From the NCBI RefSeq assembly GCF_004564375.1, contig NZ_CP038267.1:3660501-3724500 (forward strand): DNA of 64,000 nt, read 5' to 3'. Under the pieces are notes generated by a model. That model saw only the letters and a program-made list of their open reading frames with translations. It made no database searches and had not been told where the DNA came from. Shown here piece after piece: positions 1 through 10,501 of this stretch. Within the stretch, counting starts at the first letter, position 1. Every line of letters starts with the position of its first letter. The DNA is from Nocardioides euryhalodurans. Lineage in GTDB: Bacteria > Actinomycetota > Actinomycetes > Propionibacteriales > Nocardioidaceae. A program made the translations under genes and the position numbers.

Positions 1-33
1 ACCCGGTCGCCCGCCGGCCCCCGCGAGCCGACG

Positions 34-1182
34 GTGCTGGACGCCCTGTCGCTGCTCGCCGAGGTGGGTGAGGAGCTGGTCGTCCGGACCGTGCGCGACA
101 CCCACCTTGCGTGGGTGGACCGGGTCCACGGCGTCGGCCGCCGGGTCACCCGCTCCGGGCCGGGGGTCGCGGAGGTCGCCCATCGCGGCATCGCCGGAGC
201 CGTGTACGGCGGCCTCGGTGCGGGGCTGCGAGCGGCCGCACGCGGGCTCGACGACGCCGGCGCCCGGGGTCCCCGGCTCGAGGCCGACCCGCGGGGGCGC
301 TTCCTCAACGCCGCGGTCAACGGGCTGATCGGCGACCGGCTCGAGCGCGAACGGCCCTCGTTGGCGATCCCGATGGCGGTCCGGCGCGACCATGCCGACG
401 TACGCCCGGAGCGCGGCGCGCTCGCCGAGGCCTTCCCCGACGCCACCGGCCGGGTCGCGGTGATGCTGCACGGGCTCTGCGAGAGCGAGGCCGCCTGGTC
501 GGCGGGCCGCGACCGCCGCGGCACGACGTACCCCGAGGCGCTGGCCTGCCGAGGCTGGACCCCCGTCCTGCTCCGGGCCAACTCCGGGCTCCCGCTGCGC
601 GACAACGGCGCCGCCCTCGCCGGACTGCTCCAGGACCTCGTCGAGGCCTGGCCGGTCGAGGTGGAGCGGATCGCCCTGGTCGGTCACTCCATGGGGGGTC
701 TCGTGATACGGGCCGCCTCGGCGGTGGCCACCGGGGCCGACCGCCCCTGGGTCGACAGGGTCACCGACGTGGTGACCCTCGGCAGCCCCCACCACGGCAG
801 CCCGATCGCACGCGGCGTCGGCCGGGGGAGCCGCGCGCTGGGGCTGCTGCCCGAGTCGGCGGCCTTCGGCCGGATCCTCGAGTGGCGCTCGACCGGCGTG
901 CGCGACCTCGTCGAGGGTCTCGGCGCGGACCTGCCGCCGCTCCCGAACGCCCGCTACCACCTGGTCGCCGCCACGCTGACCGGCTCGCCCCGGCACCCGG
1001 TCGGCGCCGTGGCCGGCGACCTGCTGGTCCGGCTCCCGTCGGCGTACGGCCGCTCGGGCCGGAGGTCGGCCGTCCGCGAGCTGTTCCCGGGCGCCGACCT
1101 GCTCCACGTCCCCCACGCGGACCACTTCGACCTGCTCAACCACCCCCGGGTCGAGCAGGCGCTGCTGGAGTGGCTCGGCTGA
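34..1182 (+). CDS. alpha/beta hydrolase (esterase/lipase-like)
   Basis: Serine hydrolase of the alpha/beta fold; substrate unknown. The central half carries an oxyanion-type HG stretch (VMLHGLCES, near residue 145), the nucleophile elbow GHSMGG with Ser at about 219, the lipase-like stretch TLGSPHHGS about 30 residues later, and a late His in HADHF (about 368) that can complete the triad. The first 110 residues are an Ala/Arg-rich region typical of actinobacterial PGAP1-like or triacylglycerol-lipase-like proteins. The frame is open to the left window edge, so GTG at 34 is only the first start visible and the true start may lie outside. It precedes clpP1 by 77 bp on the same strand; no functional link is evident. 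Confidence 0.8.
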   Translation: MLDALSLLAEVGEELVVRTVRDTHLAWVDRVHGVGRRVTRSGPGVAEVAHRGIAGAVYGGLGAGLRAAARGLDDAGARGPRLEADPRGRFLNAAVNGLIGDRLERERPSLAIPMAVRRDHADVRPERGALAEAFPDATGRVAVMLHGLCESEAAWSAGRDRRGTTYPEALACRGWTPVLLRANSGLPLRDNGAALAGLLQDLVEAWPVEVERIALVGHSMGGLVIRAASAVATGADRPWVDRVTDVVTLGSPHHGSPIARGVGRGSRALGLLPESAAFGRILEWRSTGVRDLVEGLGADLPPLPNARYHLVAATLTGSPRHPVGAVAGDLLVRLPSAYGRSGRRSAVRELFPGADLLHVPHADHFDLLNHPRVEQALLEWLG

Positions 1183-1246
1183 GGCCACCGAATCCGCTGT
1201 TGGCGAACAGGGGCCCATCACCCGTGGAACTGTCCGTCCTTCCGGC

Positions 1247-1252
1247 TAGGGT
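1247..1252 (+). promoter_or_regulatory. -10 box of clpP1 (leaderless type)
   Basis: TAGGGT ends 7 nt before the GTG at 1260, so transcription would begin at or next to the start codon. No Shine-Dalgarno sequence is present, which agrees with leaderless translation of clpP1. Confidence 0.5.
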
Positions 1253-1259
1253 CGCAGTC

Positions 1260-1907
1260 GTGAACCAGAACTCCAGCCCCACGCTCTCCCCGGAGGCCAA
1301 CGGCGGCTCCTCGATGTACGGGCTCGACGACCACATCTACCAGCGGCTGCTGCGTGAGCGGATCGTCTTCCTCGGCTCCGAGGTGCGCGACCAGAACGCC
1401 AACGCGATCTGCGCCCAGCTCCTCCTGCTGTCCGCCGAGGACCCCGAGGCCGACATCTTCCTCCACATCAACTCGCCGGGTGGCTCCGTCGACGCCGGCA
1501 TGGCGATCTACGACACCATGAACTACATCCCCAACGACGTCGCCACGGTCGGCATGGGCCTGGCTGCCTCGATGGGCCAGTTCCTGCTCTGCGCCGGGAC
1601 CAAGGGCAAGCGCTACGCCCTCCCCCACGCGCGGATCATGATGCACCAGCCGTCCTCCGGCATGGGGGGCTCGGCCTCGGACATCAAGATCCAGGCGCAG
1701 CAGTCGCTGCACATCAAGAAGGTGCTGCTCGATCTCATCGCCCAGCACACCGGCCAGCCGGTCGAGCAGATCGAGAACGACGCCGACCGTGACCGGTGGT
1801 TCACCGCCGACCAGGCCCTCGAGTACGGCCTCGTCGACCAGGTCATCAAGAGCGCCCGCGAGGCCGCCGACGAGGGCCGCCCCGCGCGCAACCAGGACAA
1901 GGACTGA
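1260..1907 (+). CDS. clpP1: ATP-dependent Clp protease proteolytic subunit 1
   Basis: Serine peptidase subunit of the cytoplasmic Clp protease. In actinobacteria ClpP1 and ClpP2 form a mixed tetradecamer fed by ClpX or ClpC. The 215-residue product shows the full triad: Ser in GLAASMG (about residue 104), His in MMHQP (about 128) and Asp in [11 protein letters not shown] 1260 was chosen because TAGGGT sits 7 nt upstream; ATG 1314 would remove 18 residues and also begins where the ClpP fold starts, so part of the N-terminus may be processed propeptide. It is followed after 7 bp by clpP2 and then clpX, the standard actinobacterial order. Confidence 0.95.
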   Translation: MNQNSSPTLSPEANGGSSMYGLDDHIYQRLLRERIVFLGSEVRDQNANAICAQLLLLSAEDPEADIFLHINSPGGSVDAGMAIYDTMNYIPNDVATVGMGLAASMGQFLLCAGTKGKRYALPHARIMMHQPSSGMGGSASDIKIQAQQSLHIKKVLLDLIAQHTGQPVEQIENDADRDRWFTADQALEYGLVDQVIKSAREAADEGRPARNQDKD

Positions 1908-1914
1908 GGACGAC

Positions 1915-2523
1915 GTGAACTACTACATCCCGCAGTGGGAGGAGCGGACGTCGTACGGCTTCCGCCGCATCGATCCCTACGCCAAGCTCTTCGAGGACCG
2001 CATCATCTACCTCGGGACCCCGATCTCCGACGACGTCGCCAACGCGGTCATCGCCCAGCTCATGTGCCTGGAGTCGATGAACCCCGACCAGGACGTCCAG
2101 ATCTACATCAACTCCCCGGGTGGCTCGTTCACCGCGCTCACCGCGATCTACGACACGATGAACTTCATCAAGCCCGACGTGCAGACGGTGTGCATCGGCC
2201 AGGCCGCCTCGGCGGCCGCGATCCTGCTCGCCGCCGGCACCCCGGGCAAGCGGACCGCGCTGCCCAACAGCCGGATCCTGATCCACCAGCCCTACACCGA
2301 GGGCACCTTCGGCCAGACCTCCGACATCGAGATCCAGGCCAACGAGATCCTCCGGATGCGCGAGCTGCTCGAGCGGATGATCTCCGACCACAGCGGTCGC
2401 GACCGCGAGCAGGTCAGCCAGGACATCGAGCGCGACAAGATCCTGACGGCCGAGCAGGCGGTCGAGTACGGCCTCATCGACGCGGTGATCCAGCCGCGCA
2501 AGGGCGCCCCCGCCCTGACATGA
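1915..2523 (+). CDS. clpP2: ATP-dependent Clp protease proteolytic subunit 2
   Basis: Second ClpP paralogue (202 residues) of the heteromeric Clp protease. Triad residues are Ser in GQAASAA (residue 99), His in LIHQP and Asp in ERDKILTA. GTG 1915 starts 7 nt after the clpP1 stop with GAGGA in the junction, so the pair is almost certainly co-transcribed and translationally coupled. The N-terminal NYYIPQWEERTSYG stretch is typical of actinobacterial ClpP2, which contacts the Clp ATPase. Confidence 0.95.
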   Translation: MNYYIPQWEERTSYGFRRIDPYAKLFEDRIIYLGTPISDDVANAVIAQLMCLESMNPDQDVQIYINSPGGSFTALTAIYDTMNFIKPDVQTVCIGQAASAAAILLAAGTPGKRTALPNSRILIHQPYTEGTFGQTSDIEIQANEILRMRELLERMISDHSGRDREQVSQDIERDKILTAEQAVEYGLIDAVIQPRKGAPALT

Positions 2524-2526
2524 CCC

Positions 2527-2566
2527 GACACGACGCGTTCCTCGTGTCACCCGCAGTCCGCGGGTG
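2527..2566 (+). terminator. tandem hairpins downstream of clpP2
   Basis: Two adjacent 7-bp stems: GACACGA (2527-2533) with TCGTGTC (2542-2548), and CACCCGC (2548-2554) with GCGGGTG (2560-2566). There is no U-run, so this may attenuate or process the clpP transcript before clpX rather than terminate fully. The rest of the 144-bp gap to clpX is rich in further short palindromes. Confidence 0.35.
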
Positions 2567-2667
2567 GCACGGGGTACCGTCGTCTGGCTGCCCCCGTGGG
2601 GGTGGCCCTGAGTTGAGCGGTTCCGGCGCACCCCGTGGTGCCGGACTGGAGCGGAGGATGATTCCCC

Positions 2668-3951
<1,284 letters not shown>

Positions 3952-4083
3952 CCCCCGATCGGCCCTCCGACTGGTCATCGCGGTCTAGTCACTTCTAGTC
4001 ATTTGTCGCCCGGGCCCTTCTCTGCCGCCTGAGCCCCCCCGACACTGGTCAAGGACCGCTCGGGCGCTCGGGAGAGGGATGTC

Positions 4084-5280
4084 ATGGAGATCAACCACAG
4101 CAGGCCGGCACTCGCCTTCGGCGTCGTCGCGCTCCTCTGCGCACTGGTGGTCTCCGGGGTGTTCCGGCCGGGCACCGTGCCGACCGCGCTGACGCCCCAC
4201 GGGATCTACTCGACCCTCCTCGCCTTCGAGGTCGTGCCCGGCATGGGTGTCCAGCAGACGATGATCGCCGCGCAGGAGCCCGAGGCCCCGTCCGTGCCCG
4301 ATGGCCAGGCGGTCGAGCTGGCTCCGGCAGTTCCCGGCGCGCCGGTCGCTCCTGAGCCGGCCCCCGTCGAGCCCGCGACCGTGGTCCCGGCGGCCACCCC
4401 GATCGCGCCGACGAACGGCGGCAACGGGGGCAACGGGGGCAACGACGCCGCCGGTGGCGTCCGCAGCGAGATCAGCAACGCCGGCGGTGACGGCACCCAG
4501 GGCGGCGGCAACCCCGTCGAGCCTGGCACCCCCGGTGGGAACCCGGGGACCCCGGGCGACCCGGACACCCCGGACGGCGACGGCGGTGGCGGCGTCATCG
4601 ACAACCCGGACGACGACGGTGGCGGCGTCATCGACAACCCGGACGACGACGGCGGGGTCGACTACCCCGACGGTGACGACGGCGGGGTCGACCAGCCCGA
4701 CGGTGACGACGACGGCGACGGCGACCACCCCGACGACGACGGTGACGACGACGGCCACGGGAATGGCCACGGGAACGGGAACGGGCACGGGAATGGCCAC
4801 GGCCACGGCCACGGGAACGGCCATGGCCACGGCCACGGCAACGACGGTGATGAGGCCACCGGCGGCGACCGGGACCGCGACGACCGGGACCGCGGCGACC
4901 GTGACCGGGGTGGCGAGGACCGCGGTGACCGCGGCCACGACGGTGACCGGGACGACGAGGGTCGCGACGACCACGACCGGGACGACCACGACGGTGACCG
5001 CGACGACCACGGCGACCGGGGGCGGGACGACCGCGGCCACCAGGGCGACCGGGACCGTGACCACGACCGAGGTCAGGAGAAGAGCCACGGCGGCCGCGAC
5101 GGCGACCGGGGCGACCGCGACCGGGGTCGAGACGACCAGCGCCACCAGGACCGCGGCGACCACGACCGCGGCCACCGCGGCGACCACGACCGGGGAGACC
5201 GCGGCCACCGCGGCGACCACGACCGGGGAGACCGCGGCGACGACCGCGGTCGGGGCGGCTCGCACGGCGCTCGCCGCTGA
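4084..5280 (+). CDS. membrane-anchored or secreted Asp/Arg/His/Gly-rich low-complexity protein
   Basis: Function not recognised. The 398-residue product begins with one hydrophobic segment (residues about 9-29), so it is an anchored or exported protein. A Pro/Ala/Glu linker follows (about 60-110), then Gly/Asn and Gly/Asp tracts with tandem VIDNPDDDGG units, a HGNGHG stretch (about 220-255), and a tail made almost only of Asp, Arg, Gly and His. DNA repeats underlie this: an exact 33-bp unit encoding DRGHRGDHDRG is repeated at 5164-5196 and 5197-5229. ATG 4084 follows GGAGAGGGA. The 132-bp gap upstream has CTAGTCA twice but no clear promoter. The protein would be disordered; metal or polyanion binding is a guess. 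Slippage makes its length prone to vary. Confidence 0.6.
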   Translation: MEINHSRPALAFGVVALLCALVVSGVFRPGTVPTALTPHGIYSTLLAFEVVPGMGVQQTMIAAQEPEAPSVPDGQAVELAPAVPGAPVAPEPAPVEPATVVPAATPIAPTNGGNGGNGGNDAAGGVRSEISNAGGDGTQGGGNPVEPGTPGGNPGTPGDPDTPDGDGGGGVIDNPDDDGGGVIDNPDDDGGVDYPDGDDGGVDQPDGDDDGDGDHPDDDGDDDGHGNGHGNGNGHGNGHGHGHGNGHGHGHGNDGDEATGGDRDRDDRDRGDRDRGGEDRGDRGHDGDRDDEGRDDHDRDDHDGDRDDHGDRGRDDRGHQGDRDRDHDRGQEKSHGGRDGDRGDRDRGRDDQRHQDRGDHDRGHRGDHDRGDRGHRGDHDRGDRGDDRGRGGSHGARR

Positions 5281-5309
5281 CGGGGCGCCCCTCCAGCGGG
5301 CGTCGGGGA

Positions 5310-7919
5310 TCAGTCGGTCTCGGCCAGCTCCGCCTGCACCGTGATCTGGTCGGCGCCCGCGACGCTGGTGAACACCAGGTCACCGGTGATCCTGCCCGAG
5401 GACCGCAGGTCGGCGGCGGCCTTCTCGACGGCCGCCACCTGGTCGGCCGGGCCGGAGATCTCCACCCGGGCCAGCGGTGCCTTCATCGAGACCTTGGCCT
5501 GCGACTTCGCGCCCCGGATGCCGATGAGGGCGGCGGCCACCGCGTCGATGAGCGAGGGGTCGGCCGCCGCGGCAGCACCGAGGTCGGTGCTCACCGGCCA
5601 GGAGGCGGTGTGGATCGACCCGTCGCGCCACCACGACCAGACCTCCTCGGTGACGTACGGGAGGAAGGGTGCGAGCAGTCGCAGCTGCACGTCGAGGGCG
5701 ATGGCGAGCGTCGCGCGCGCCGAGGCGGTGCCGGGGCCGCCGGCCTCGTCGTAGGCCCGCTCCTTCACCAGCTCGAGGTAGTCGTCGCAGAACTCCCAGA
5801 AGAACTTCTCGGCCGCCTCGAGCGCGGAGGAGTAGTCGTAGGCGTCGAACGCCTCGGTGGCTCGGTTGACGACCACCTCCAGGCGACCGAGCAGGGCGCA
5901 GTCCACCGGGTCGCTGACCGCGGCGTGGTTGAGCTCGGAGTCGGCCATGCCGAGCACGAAGCGCGAGGCGTTGAGCACCTTCATCGCCAGCCGCCGGCCG
6001 ACCTTCATCTGGCTCTCGTCGAAGGGTGAGTCGAGGCCGGGGCGGGCCATCGCCGCGCGCCAGCGCACCGCGTCGGCACCGAACGTCTCGAGGATCTGCG
6101 AGGGGACGACCGCGTTGCCCTTCGACTTCGACATCTTCTTGCGGTCGGGGTCGACGATGAACCCGGAGATCAGCGCGTGCCGCCACGGGGCGACGTGGTT
6201 CTCGAAGTGGGAGCGCACGACGCGGGAGAACAACCAGGTCCGGATGATGTCGTGGGCGTGCGTGCACAGGTCCATCGGGAAGACCCGCTGCCACAGGTCG
6301 TCGTCGGACTCCCAGCCGCCCGCGATGTGCGGGGTGAGGGAGGAGGTGGCCCAGGTGTCCATCACGTCGGGGTCGCCGAGGAACCCGCCGGGCCGGCCGC
6401 GCTGCTCCTCGTCGTAGCCGTGGGGGGCGACGGTGGAGGGGTCGAGCGGCAGCTCGTCCTCGCGCGGCAGCAGCGGGTGGTCGTAGTCGGGGTCACCCTG
6501 CTCGTCGAGGGGGTACCAGACGGGGAAGGGGATCCCGAAGAAGCGCTGGCGCGAGATCAGCCAGTCGCCGTTGAGCCCGCCCACCCAGTTGTCGTAGCGG
6601 TGCTTCATGTGGGAGGGCACCCAGTCGATCTCGCTGCCGCGCGCGACCATCTCGGCGCGCAGGTCGGCGTCGCGGCCACCGTTGCGGATGTACCACTGCC
6701 GGGTCGCGACGATCTCGAGCGGCTTGTCGCCCTTCTCGTAGAAGTTGGCCATCCGCTTCGTGGGCGTCGGCTCGCCCTCGAGGTCGCCCGACTCGCGCAG
6801 CCTGGCGACGACGGCCTCGCGCGCGGAGAAGGCGGTCTTGCCCTTGAGGTCCTCGTACGCCGCGGCGGCCTGCTCCCCGGACAGCCACTCCGGCGTCTCG
6901 CGGGACATCCGGCCGTCGCGTCCCAGGAGCGTGCGGACGGGGAGGTCGAGCTCGCGCCACCAGGTGACGTCGGTCAGGTCGCCGAAGGTGCAGCACATCG
7001 CGATGCCTGCGCCCTTGTCGGGCTCGGCCAGCGGGTGGGCCAGCACCGGGATCTCGACGCCGAACACCGGGGAGGTGACGGTGGTGCCGAAGAGCTGCTG
7101 GTACCGCTCGTCGTCGGGGTGGGCGATCAGCGCGACCACGCTGGGGATCAGCTCCGGGCGGGTCGTCTCGATGTGGATCGGCTCGCCGTCGGGCCGGTGG
7201 AAGGCCACCCGGTGGTAGTGGCCGGCGTACTCGCGCGCCTCGAGCTCGGCCTGGGCGACCGCGGTCTGGAAGGTGACGTCCCACAGGGTGGGCGCCTCGG
7301 AGAGGTAGGCCTCCCCGCGGGCGAAGTTGCGCAGGAAGGCGCGCTGGCTGACCAGCTGCGCCTTGGGGCCGATCGTCGTGTAGTGCTGGTTCCAGTCGAC
7401 CGACAGCCCGAGGGTGCGCCAGAGCTCCTCGAAGATCTCCTCGTCCTGCTCGACGAGCTGCTCGCACAGCTCGATGAAGTTGGGCCTGCTGATCGGGAGC
7501 TGCCGCTTGGGGTCGGGCTTCTCGGGAGGGGTGAAGTCGGCGTCGTAGGGGAGCGAGGGGTCGCACCGCACGCCGAAGTAGTTCTGCACGCGTCGCTCGG
7601 TCGGGAGCCCGTTGTCGTCCCAGCCCATGGGGTAGAAGACGGCCTTGCCCCGCATCCGCTGGTAGCGCGCGACCAGGTCGGTGTGGGTGTAGGAGAAGAC
7701 GTGCCCGACGTGGAGGCTGCCGCTGACCGTCGGGGGAGGGGTGTCGATGGAGTAGACGTTCTCGCGGGGCTGGGTGCGGTCGAAGTGGTAGACGCCGTCG
7801 GCCTTCCACTGCTGCGACCACTTCGCCTCGAGGCCCTCCAGCGCAGGCTTGTCGGGTACGACGACGGCGCGCCGCTCGGCACTCGTCGTCGTGGTCGCCT
7901 GCAGCTCGGTCTCGGTCAT
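5310..7919 (-). CDS. valS: valyl-tRNA synthetase
   Basis: Charges tRNA-Val in the cytoplasm. The 869-residue class I synthetase carries HVGH (residues 70-73, the HIGH signature) inside [13 protein letters not shown] and KMSKSKGN (about 593), with the editing domain between and the anticodon-binding region after. The C-terminus resembles the shorter bacterial ValS form found in many actinobacteria. ATG 7919 is fixed by a TAGACT box 7 nt upstream. It ends 29 bp from the stop of the convergent low-complexity gene. Confidence 0.96.
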   Translation of the reverse strand: MTETELQATTTTSAERRAVVVPDKPALEGLEAKWSQQWKADGVYHFDRTQPRENVYSIDTPPPTVSGSLHVGHVFSYTHTDLVARYQRMRGKAVFYPMGWDDNGLPTERRVQNYFGVRCDPSLPYDADFTPPEKPDPKRQLPISRPNFIELCEQLVEQDEEIFEELWRTLGLSVDWNQHYTTIGPKAQLVSQRAFLRNFARGEAYLSEAPTLWDVTFQTAVAQAELEAREYAGHYHRVAFHRPDGEPIHIETTRPELIPSVVALIAHPDDERYQQLFGTTVTSPVFGVEIPVLAHPLAEPDKGAGIAMCCTFGDLTDVTWWRELDLPVRTLLGRDGRMSRETPEWLSGEQAAAAYEDLKGKTAFSAREAVVARLRESGDLEGEPTPTKRMANFYEKGDKPLEIVATRQWYIRNGGRDADLRAEMVARGSEIDWVPSHMKHRYDNWVGGLNGDWLISRQRFFGIPFPVWYPLDEQGDPDYDHPLLPREDELPLDPSTVAPHGYDEEQRGRPGGFLGDPDVMDTWATSSLTPHIAGGWESDDDLWQRVFPMDLCTHAHDIIRTWLFSRVVRSHFENHVAPWRHALISGFIVDPDRKKMSKSKGNAVVPSQILETFGADAVRWRAAMARPGLDSPFDESQMKVGRRLAMKVLNASRFVLGMADSELNHAAVSDPVDCALLGRLEVVVNRATEAFDAYDYSSALEAAEKFFWEFCDDYLELVKERAYDEAGGPGTASARATLAIALDVQLRLLAPFLPYVTEEVWSWWRDGSIHTASWPVSTDLGAAAAADPSLIDAVAAALIGIRGAKSQAKVSMKAPLARVEISGPADQVAAVEKAAADLRSSGRITGDLVFTSVAGADQITVQAELAETD

Positions 7920-7926
7920 GCGGCGA

Positions 7927-7932
7927 AGTCTA
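7927..7932 (-). promoter_or_regulatory. -10 box of valS (leaderless type)
   Basis: On the minus strand TAGACT lies 7 nt before the valS ATG. Its first three bases are also the TAG stop of the upstream gene, so valS can be transcribed on its own despite the tight packing. Confidence 0.5.
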
Positions 7933-9441
7933 GGAGGGGGGCGTCACGCCCGGGAAACCAGTTCCGGGGATCCGCCGGCGCCCGGGCTCCCGCAGGAAGG
8001 ACTGCAGGGGGAGGGCGGCACCACCACCGTCGGGGGCCGGGACGAAGTCCGGCGACGCCCCGAGGTCGACCACCATGTCCCGCAGGGTGGGGGCGAGCGT
8101 CGGGTCCTCGACCAGCAGCCGGGCCGCCCGGGACACCTCCAGGGTGGTGCCGTCGGGCTGGACCACGTCGATCTCGCCGCCCCAGGTCGCGCTCATCCGT
8201 CCGGCGCCGCCGTCCACGAGCGCGGCGACGAGCAGCCCGGTGAGCAGGAAGGTGCCCAGCTCGGTGGTGTCGGCGGCCGGGCCTCGGACGATCCCGCGGA
8301 CCCAGTCGGGGAGCCGGCCTTCACCCACGCTCCCGAGCAGCTCACCGAGCGGTTGCACGGTCCCGGTGCAGCCCGTCAGCAGCACGGCGCAGCTGTGGGA
8401 GGTGCGGGCTGCCCACGCCTCCAGGGCGAGCGGCCAGGTCAGGTCGCCGGTCGCCGCCCGCGCGGCCGTCTCGCCGATCCGCTCGAGGATGCTGGACGGC
8501 GCCCGGAGCAGCTCGGAGGTGGGGGAGCCGACCTCCTCGGGCGGGGCGTCGGCACCGACCCGGAGGCTGTGGACCCGCTCCGCGAATCCCGGGACGCCCG
8601 ACCCGTCGCCGGCGGGAAGCAGCGTCTCGGCAGCGCGCGCCAGCGCCGTACGCCGGGCGGGGTCTCCCAGCAGCGACTCCAGACCGACCAGCAGGGGGCG
8701 CGGGGCGACGCCGAGCGCGAGGCCCGGGGCGACGAACTCCTCGTGCCACCACTGGCTGCCTGCCCGGACGACGTGCGCCCAGCCCATCGCGCGGGCGGCG
8801 GTGCGCGGCCCGCCGACGAGCGCGGCCACGTCGTCGGCGGCGAGCAGTGCCTCGCTCCGCAGCGCGCTCACGCGTCGGTGCAGCGTCCGGGCGGGCTCCC
8901 GGGTGAGTCGACGGCTCGCCAGGACGCCGGCGAAGGCGCGGAAGCGCTCGACCGGCCCGGCCGCCTCGGCCCACCCCGACTCGGCGGTCGCGAGGGCGCG
9001 GGCGATGAGCGCCCCCACGGCGGGGGCGTCCAGGACGAAGAGCAGCGGGACGCCGATGTCGAGGTGGCTCCGCTCACCCGGCCAGGCACTGATCGCGCCC
9101 ACCGCGGTCAGCCGCACCTCGTCCGGCGCCTGCACCCCGGCGAGCGAGGCCGCCTCGTCGACCAGGCCCCAGAGGTCGGGCTGCTCCTGGGGGGTCACGG
9201 CCACCGCTCCGGGGGCGTCCTCGCGGTCGAGGGGCGCCGGGGGAAGGTGCCGCACGGCGAGCCACGTCGTGAGGAGAAGGCCGCCCCACAGGGCGGTCAC
9301 CAGCCCGACCAGCGGGGTGAGGACCCGGACGGGGTCGACGAGCAGGATGCCGAGGAGCGCCACCAGCACCACGAACGGGCCCACCAGGACCAGGCTGCCC
9401 CACGTCGCGAGACGTACGGCATGCGCAGCGGAACCGGTCAC
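7930..9441 (-). CDS. predicted membrane pseudo-peptidase related to M48 family, zinc site lost
   Basis: 503 residues. Two N-terminal transmembrane helices (within residues about 10-70) are followed by a soluble region whose layout follows actinobacterial M48-type metallopeptidases: [24 protein letters not shown], then a GVPLL turn, the helix that should carry HEXXH, and later an [16 protein letters not shown] helix where the third ligand Glu is expected. The HEXXH helix reads [11 protein letters not shown], with neither histidine, so zinc catalysis is not expected. Assignment is by motif order and spacing and needs a profile search. GTG 9441 follows GGGGGAGGT; GTG 9474 is an in-frame alternative. 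It lies 10 nt upstream of valS and is divergent from the GNAT gene. Confidence 0.55.
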   Translation of the reverse strand: MTGSAAHAVRLATWGSLVLVGPFVVLVALLGILLVDPVRVLTPLVGLVTALWGGLLLTTWLAVRHLPPAPLDREDAPGAVAVTPQEQPDLWGLVDEAASLAGVQAPDEVRLTAVGAISAWPGERSHLDIGVPLLFVLDAPAVGALIARALATAESGWAEAAGPVERFRAFAGVLASRRLTREPARTLHRRVSALRSEALLAADDVAALVGGPRTAARAMGWAHVVRAGSQWWHEEFVAPGLALGVAPRPLLVGLESLLGDPARRTALARAAETLLPAGDGSGVPGFAERVHSLRVGADAPPEEVGSPTSELLRAPSSILERIGETAARAATGDLTWPLALEAWAARTSHSCAVLLTGCTGTVQPLGELLGSVGEGRLPDWVRGIVRGPAADTTELGTFLLTGLLVAALVDGGAGRMSATWGGEIDVVQPDGTTLEVSRAARLLVEDPTLAPTLRDMVVDLGASPDFVPAPDGGGAALPLQSFLREPGRRRIPGTGFPGVTPPS

Positions 9442-9551
9442 GGCACCTCCCCCGACGAGCCAGCCGGGGCCCACGACCCGGCGCTCCGAGGGTATCGGCG
9501 TGCCGCCCGCGGCCGCGGGAAAATGGCGCGAATCGCAGCCGTGCGGAGCCC

Positions 9552-9557
9552 TAGGGT
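9552..9557 (+). promoter_or_regulatory. -10 box of the GNAT gene (leaderless type)
   Basis: TAGGGT ends 6 nt before ATG 9564; no Shine-Dalgarno sequence lies between. Confidence 0.45.
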
Positions 9558-9563
9558 CTGTCC

Positions 9564-10475
9564 ATGCCGGAGGACCCCACGCTGACCTTCCACGAGGACC
9601 CCGCCGCCTTCCTGGCCGAGGCGGGGGAGCACCTTGCCGCGGACCCGGTGCTCAACACCGTGGTCGCGTCGGTCGCCGAGCGCGCCGCGGCCGAGGACGC
9701 CGACGGCGTCACGGACGGGGCGCCGTACCGCTGGTGGGTCGTGGCCCGCGACGGTAGCGGTGAGGTCTGCGGCGTGGCGATGCGCACCGCACCCTTCGAG
9801 CCGTACCCGCTCTTCGTGCTGCCGATGCCCGACACCGCCGCGCTGGCTCTGGCGCGCGCCCTCCACGCGCGCGGCGAGCAGGTCGTCGGCGTCAATGGTG
9901 CCGTCCCTGCCGCCCGGGTGTGCGCGGAGGAGCTCGCGCGGCTGGCCGGGGGCGAGGTGGCCGACGGGCCGCACACGCGGCTCCACCGGCTCACGGCCGT
10001 CACCCCGCCGCGGCCGGCGCCGGGGAGCCTGCGGCAGGCGCGACCTGCCGAGGTCGACCTGGCGCTGGCGTGGTTCGAGGCGTTCGCCGTCGCCGCCGAC
10101 GAGCAGGCCGGGCGCGAGCCGGGCACCATGCACGCGATGAGCGCCACCCGTGAGGGGATGGAGCGGCGCATCGCGCTCGGTGAGATCTGGCTCTGGGTGG
10201 ACGACGACGACGTCCCCGTCCACCTGACCGCGGCCCACCCGCCGGCCTTCGGCGCCGCCCGGATCGGGCCGGTCTTCACCCCGGCCGAGCACCGGGGGCG
10301 CGGCTACGCCGGGTGCACGGTGGCGGCCGTCTCCCAGCGCGTCCTCGACGCCGGCGCCCAGCCGTGCCTCTACACCGACCAGGCGAACCCCACCTCCAAC
10401 CAGCTGTACGCCGCCCTCGGCTACCGGCCCGTCGTGGACATGGTCGAGCTGCTGGTGCGCGGAAGCGGGACCTGA
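9564..10475 (+). CDS. GNAT family N-acetyltransferase
   Basis: Probable acetyl-CoA-dependent acyltransferase of unknown substrate, 303 residues. The C-terminal half has the GNAT acetyl-CoA loop in VFTPAEHRGRGYAG (about residues 235-250, an R-G-x-G-x-G/A type loop) and the late YTDQANPTSNQLYAALGY motif that closes the fold. The N-terminal half (about 1-150) looks like a second, degenerate GNAT lobe. Start ATG 9564 is set by the leaderless promoter. It is divergent from the pseudo-M48 gene, and folC follows after 26 bp with its own promoter. Confidence 0.8.
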   Translation: MPEDPTLTFHEDPAAFLAEAGEHLAADPVLNTVVASVAERAAAEDADGVTDGAPYRWWVVARDGSGEVCGVAMRTAPFEPYPLFVLPMPDTAALALARALHARGEQVVGVNGAVPAARVCAEELARLAGGEVADGPHTRLHRLTAVTPPRPAPGSLRQARPAEVDLALAWFEAFAVAADEQAGREPGTMHAMSATREGMERRIALGEIWLWVDDDDVPVHLTAAHPPAFGAARIGPVFTPAEHRGRGYAGCTVAAVSQRVLDAGAQPCLYTDQANPTSNQLYAALGYRPVVDMVELLVRGSGT

Positions 10476-10487
10476 GCCGCGACGTCC

Positions 10488-10493
10488 TAGACT
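10488..10493 (+). promoter_or_regulatory. -10 box of folC
   Basis: TAGACT ends 8 nt before ATG 10502, suggesting a leaderless or near-leaderless transcript. Confidence 0.45.
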
Positions 10494-10501
10494 CGGCGGC
10501 G

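Noticed and set aside
3985..5265. Long open frame on the minus strand opposite the Asp/Arg/His-rich gene (Val/Ala-rich product)
   Set aside because: It is the complement of the same GAC/CGC/GGC repeats, lacks a start signal, and its Val-Ala monotony is explained by the repeats. The plus-strand frame has a Shine-Dalgarno and a membrane segment.
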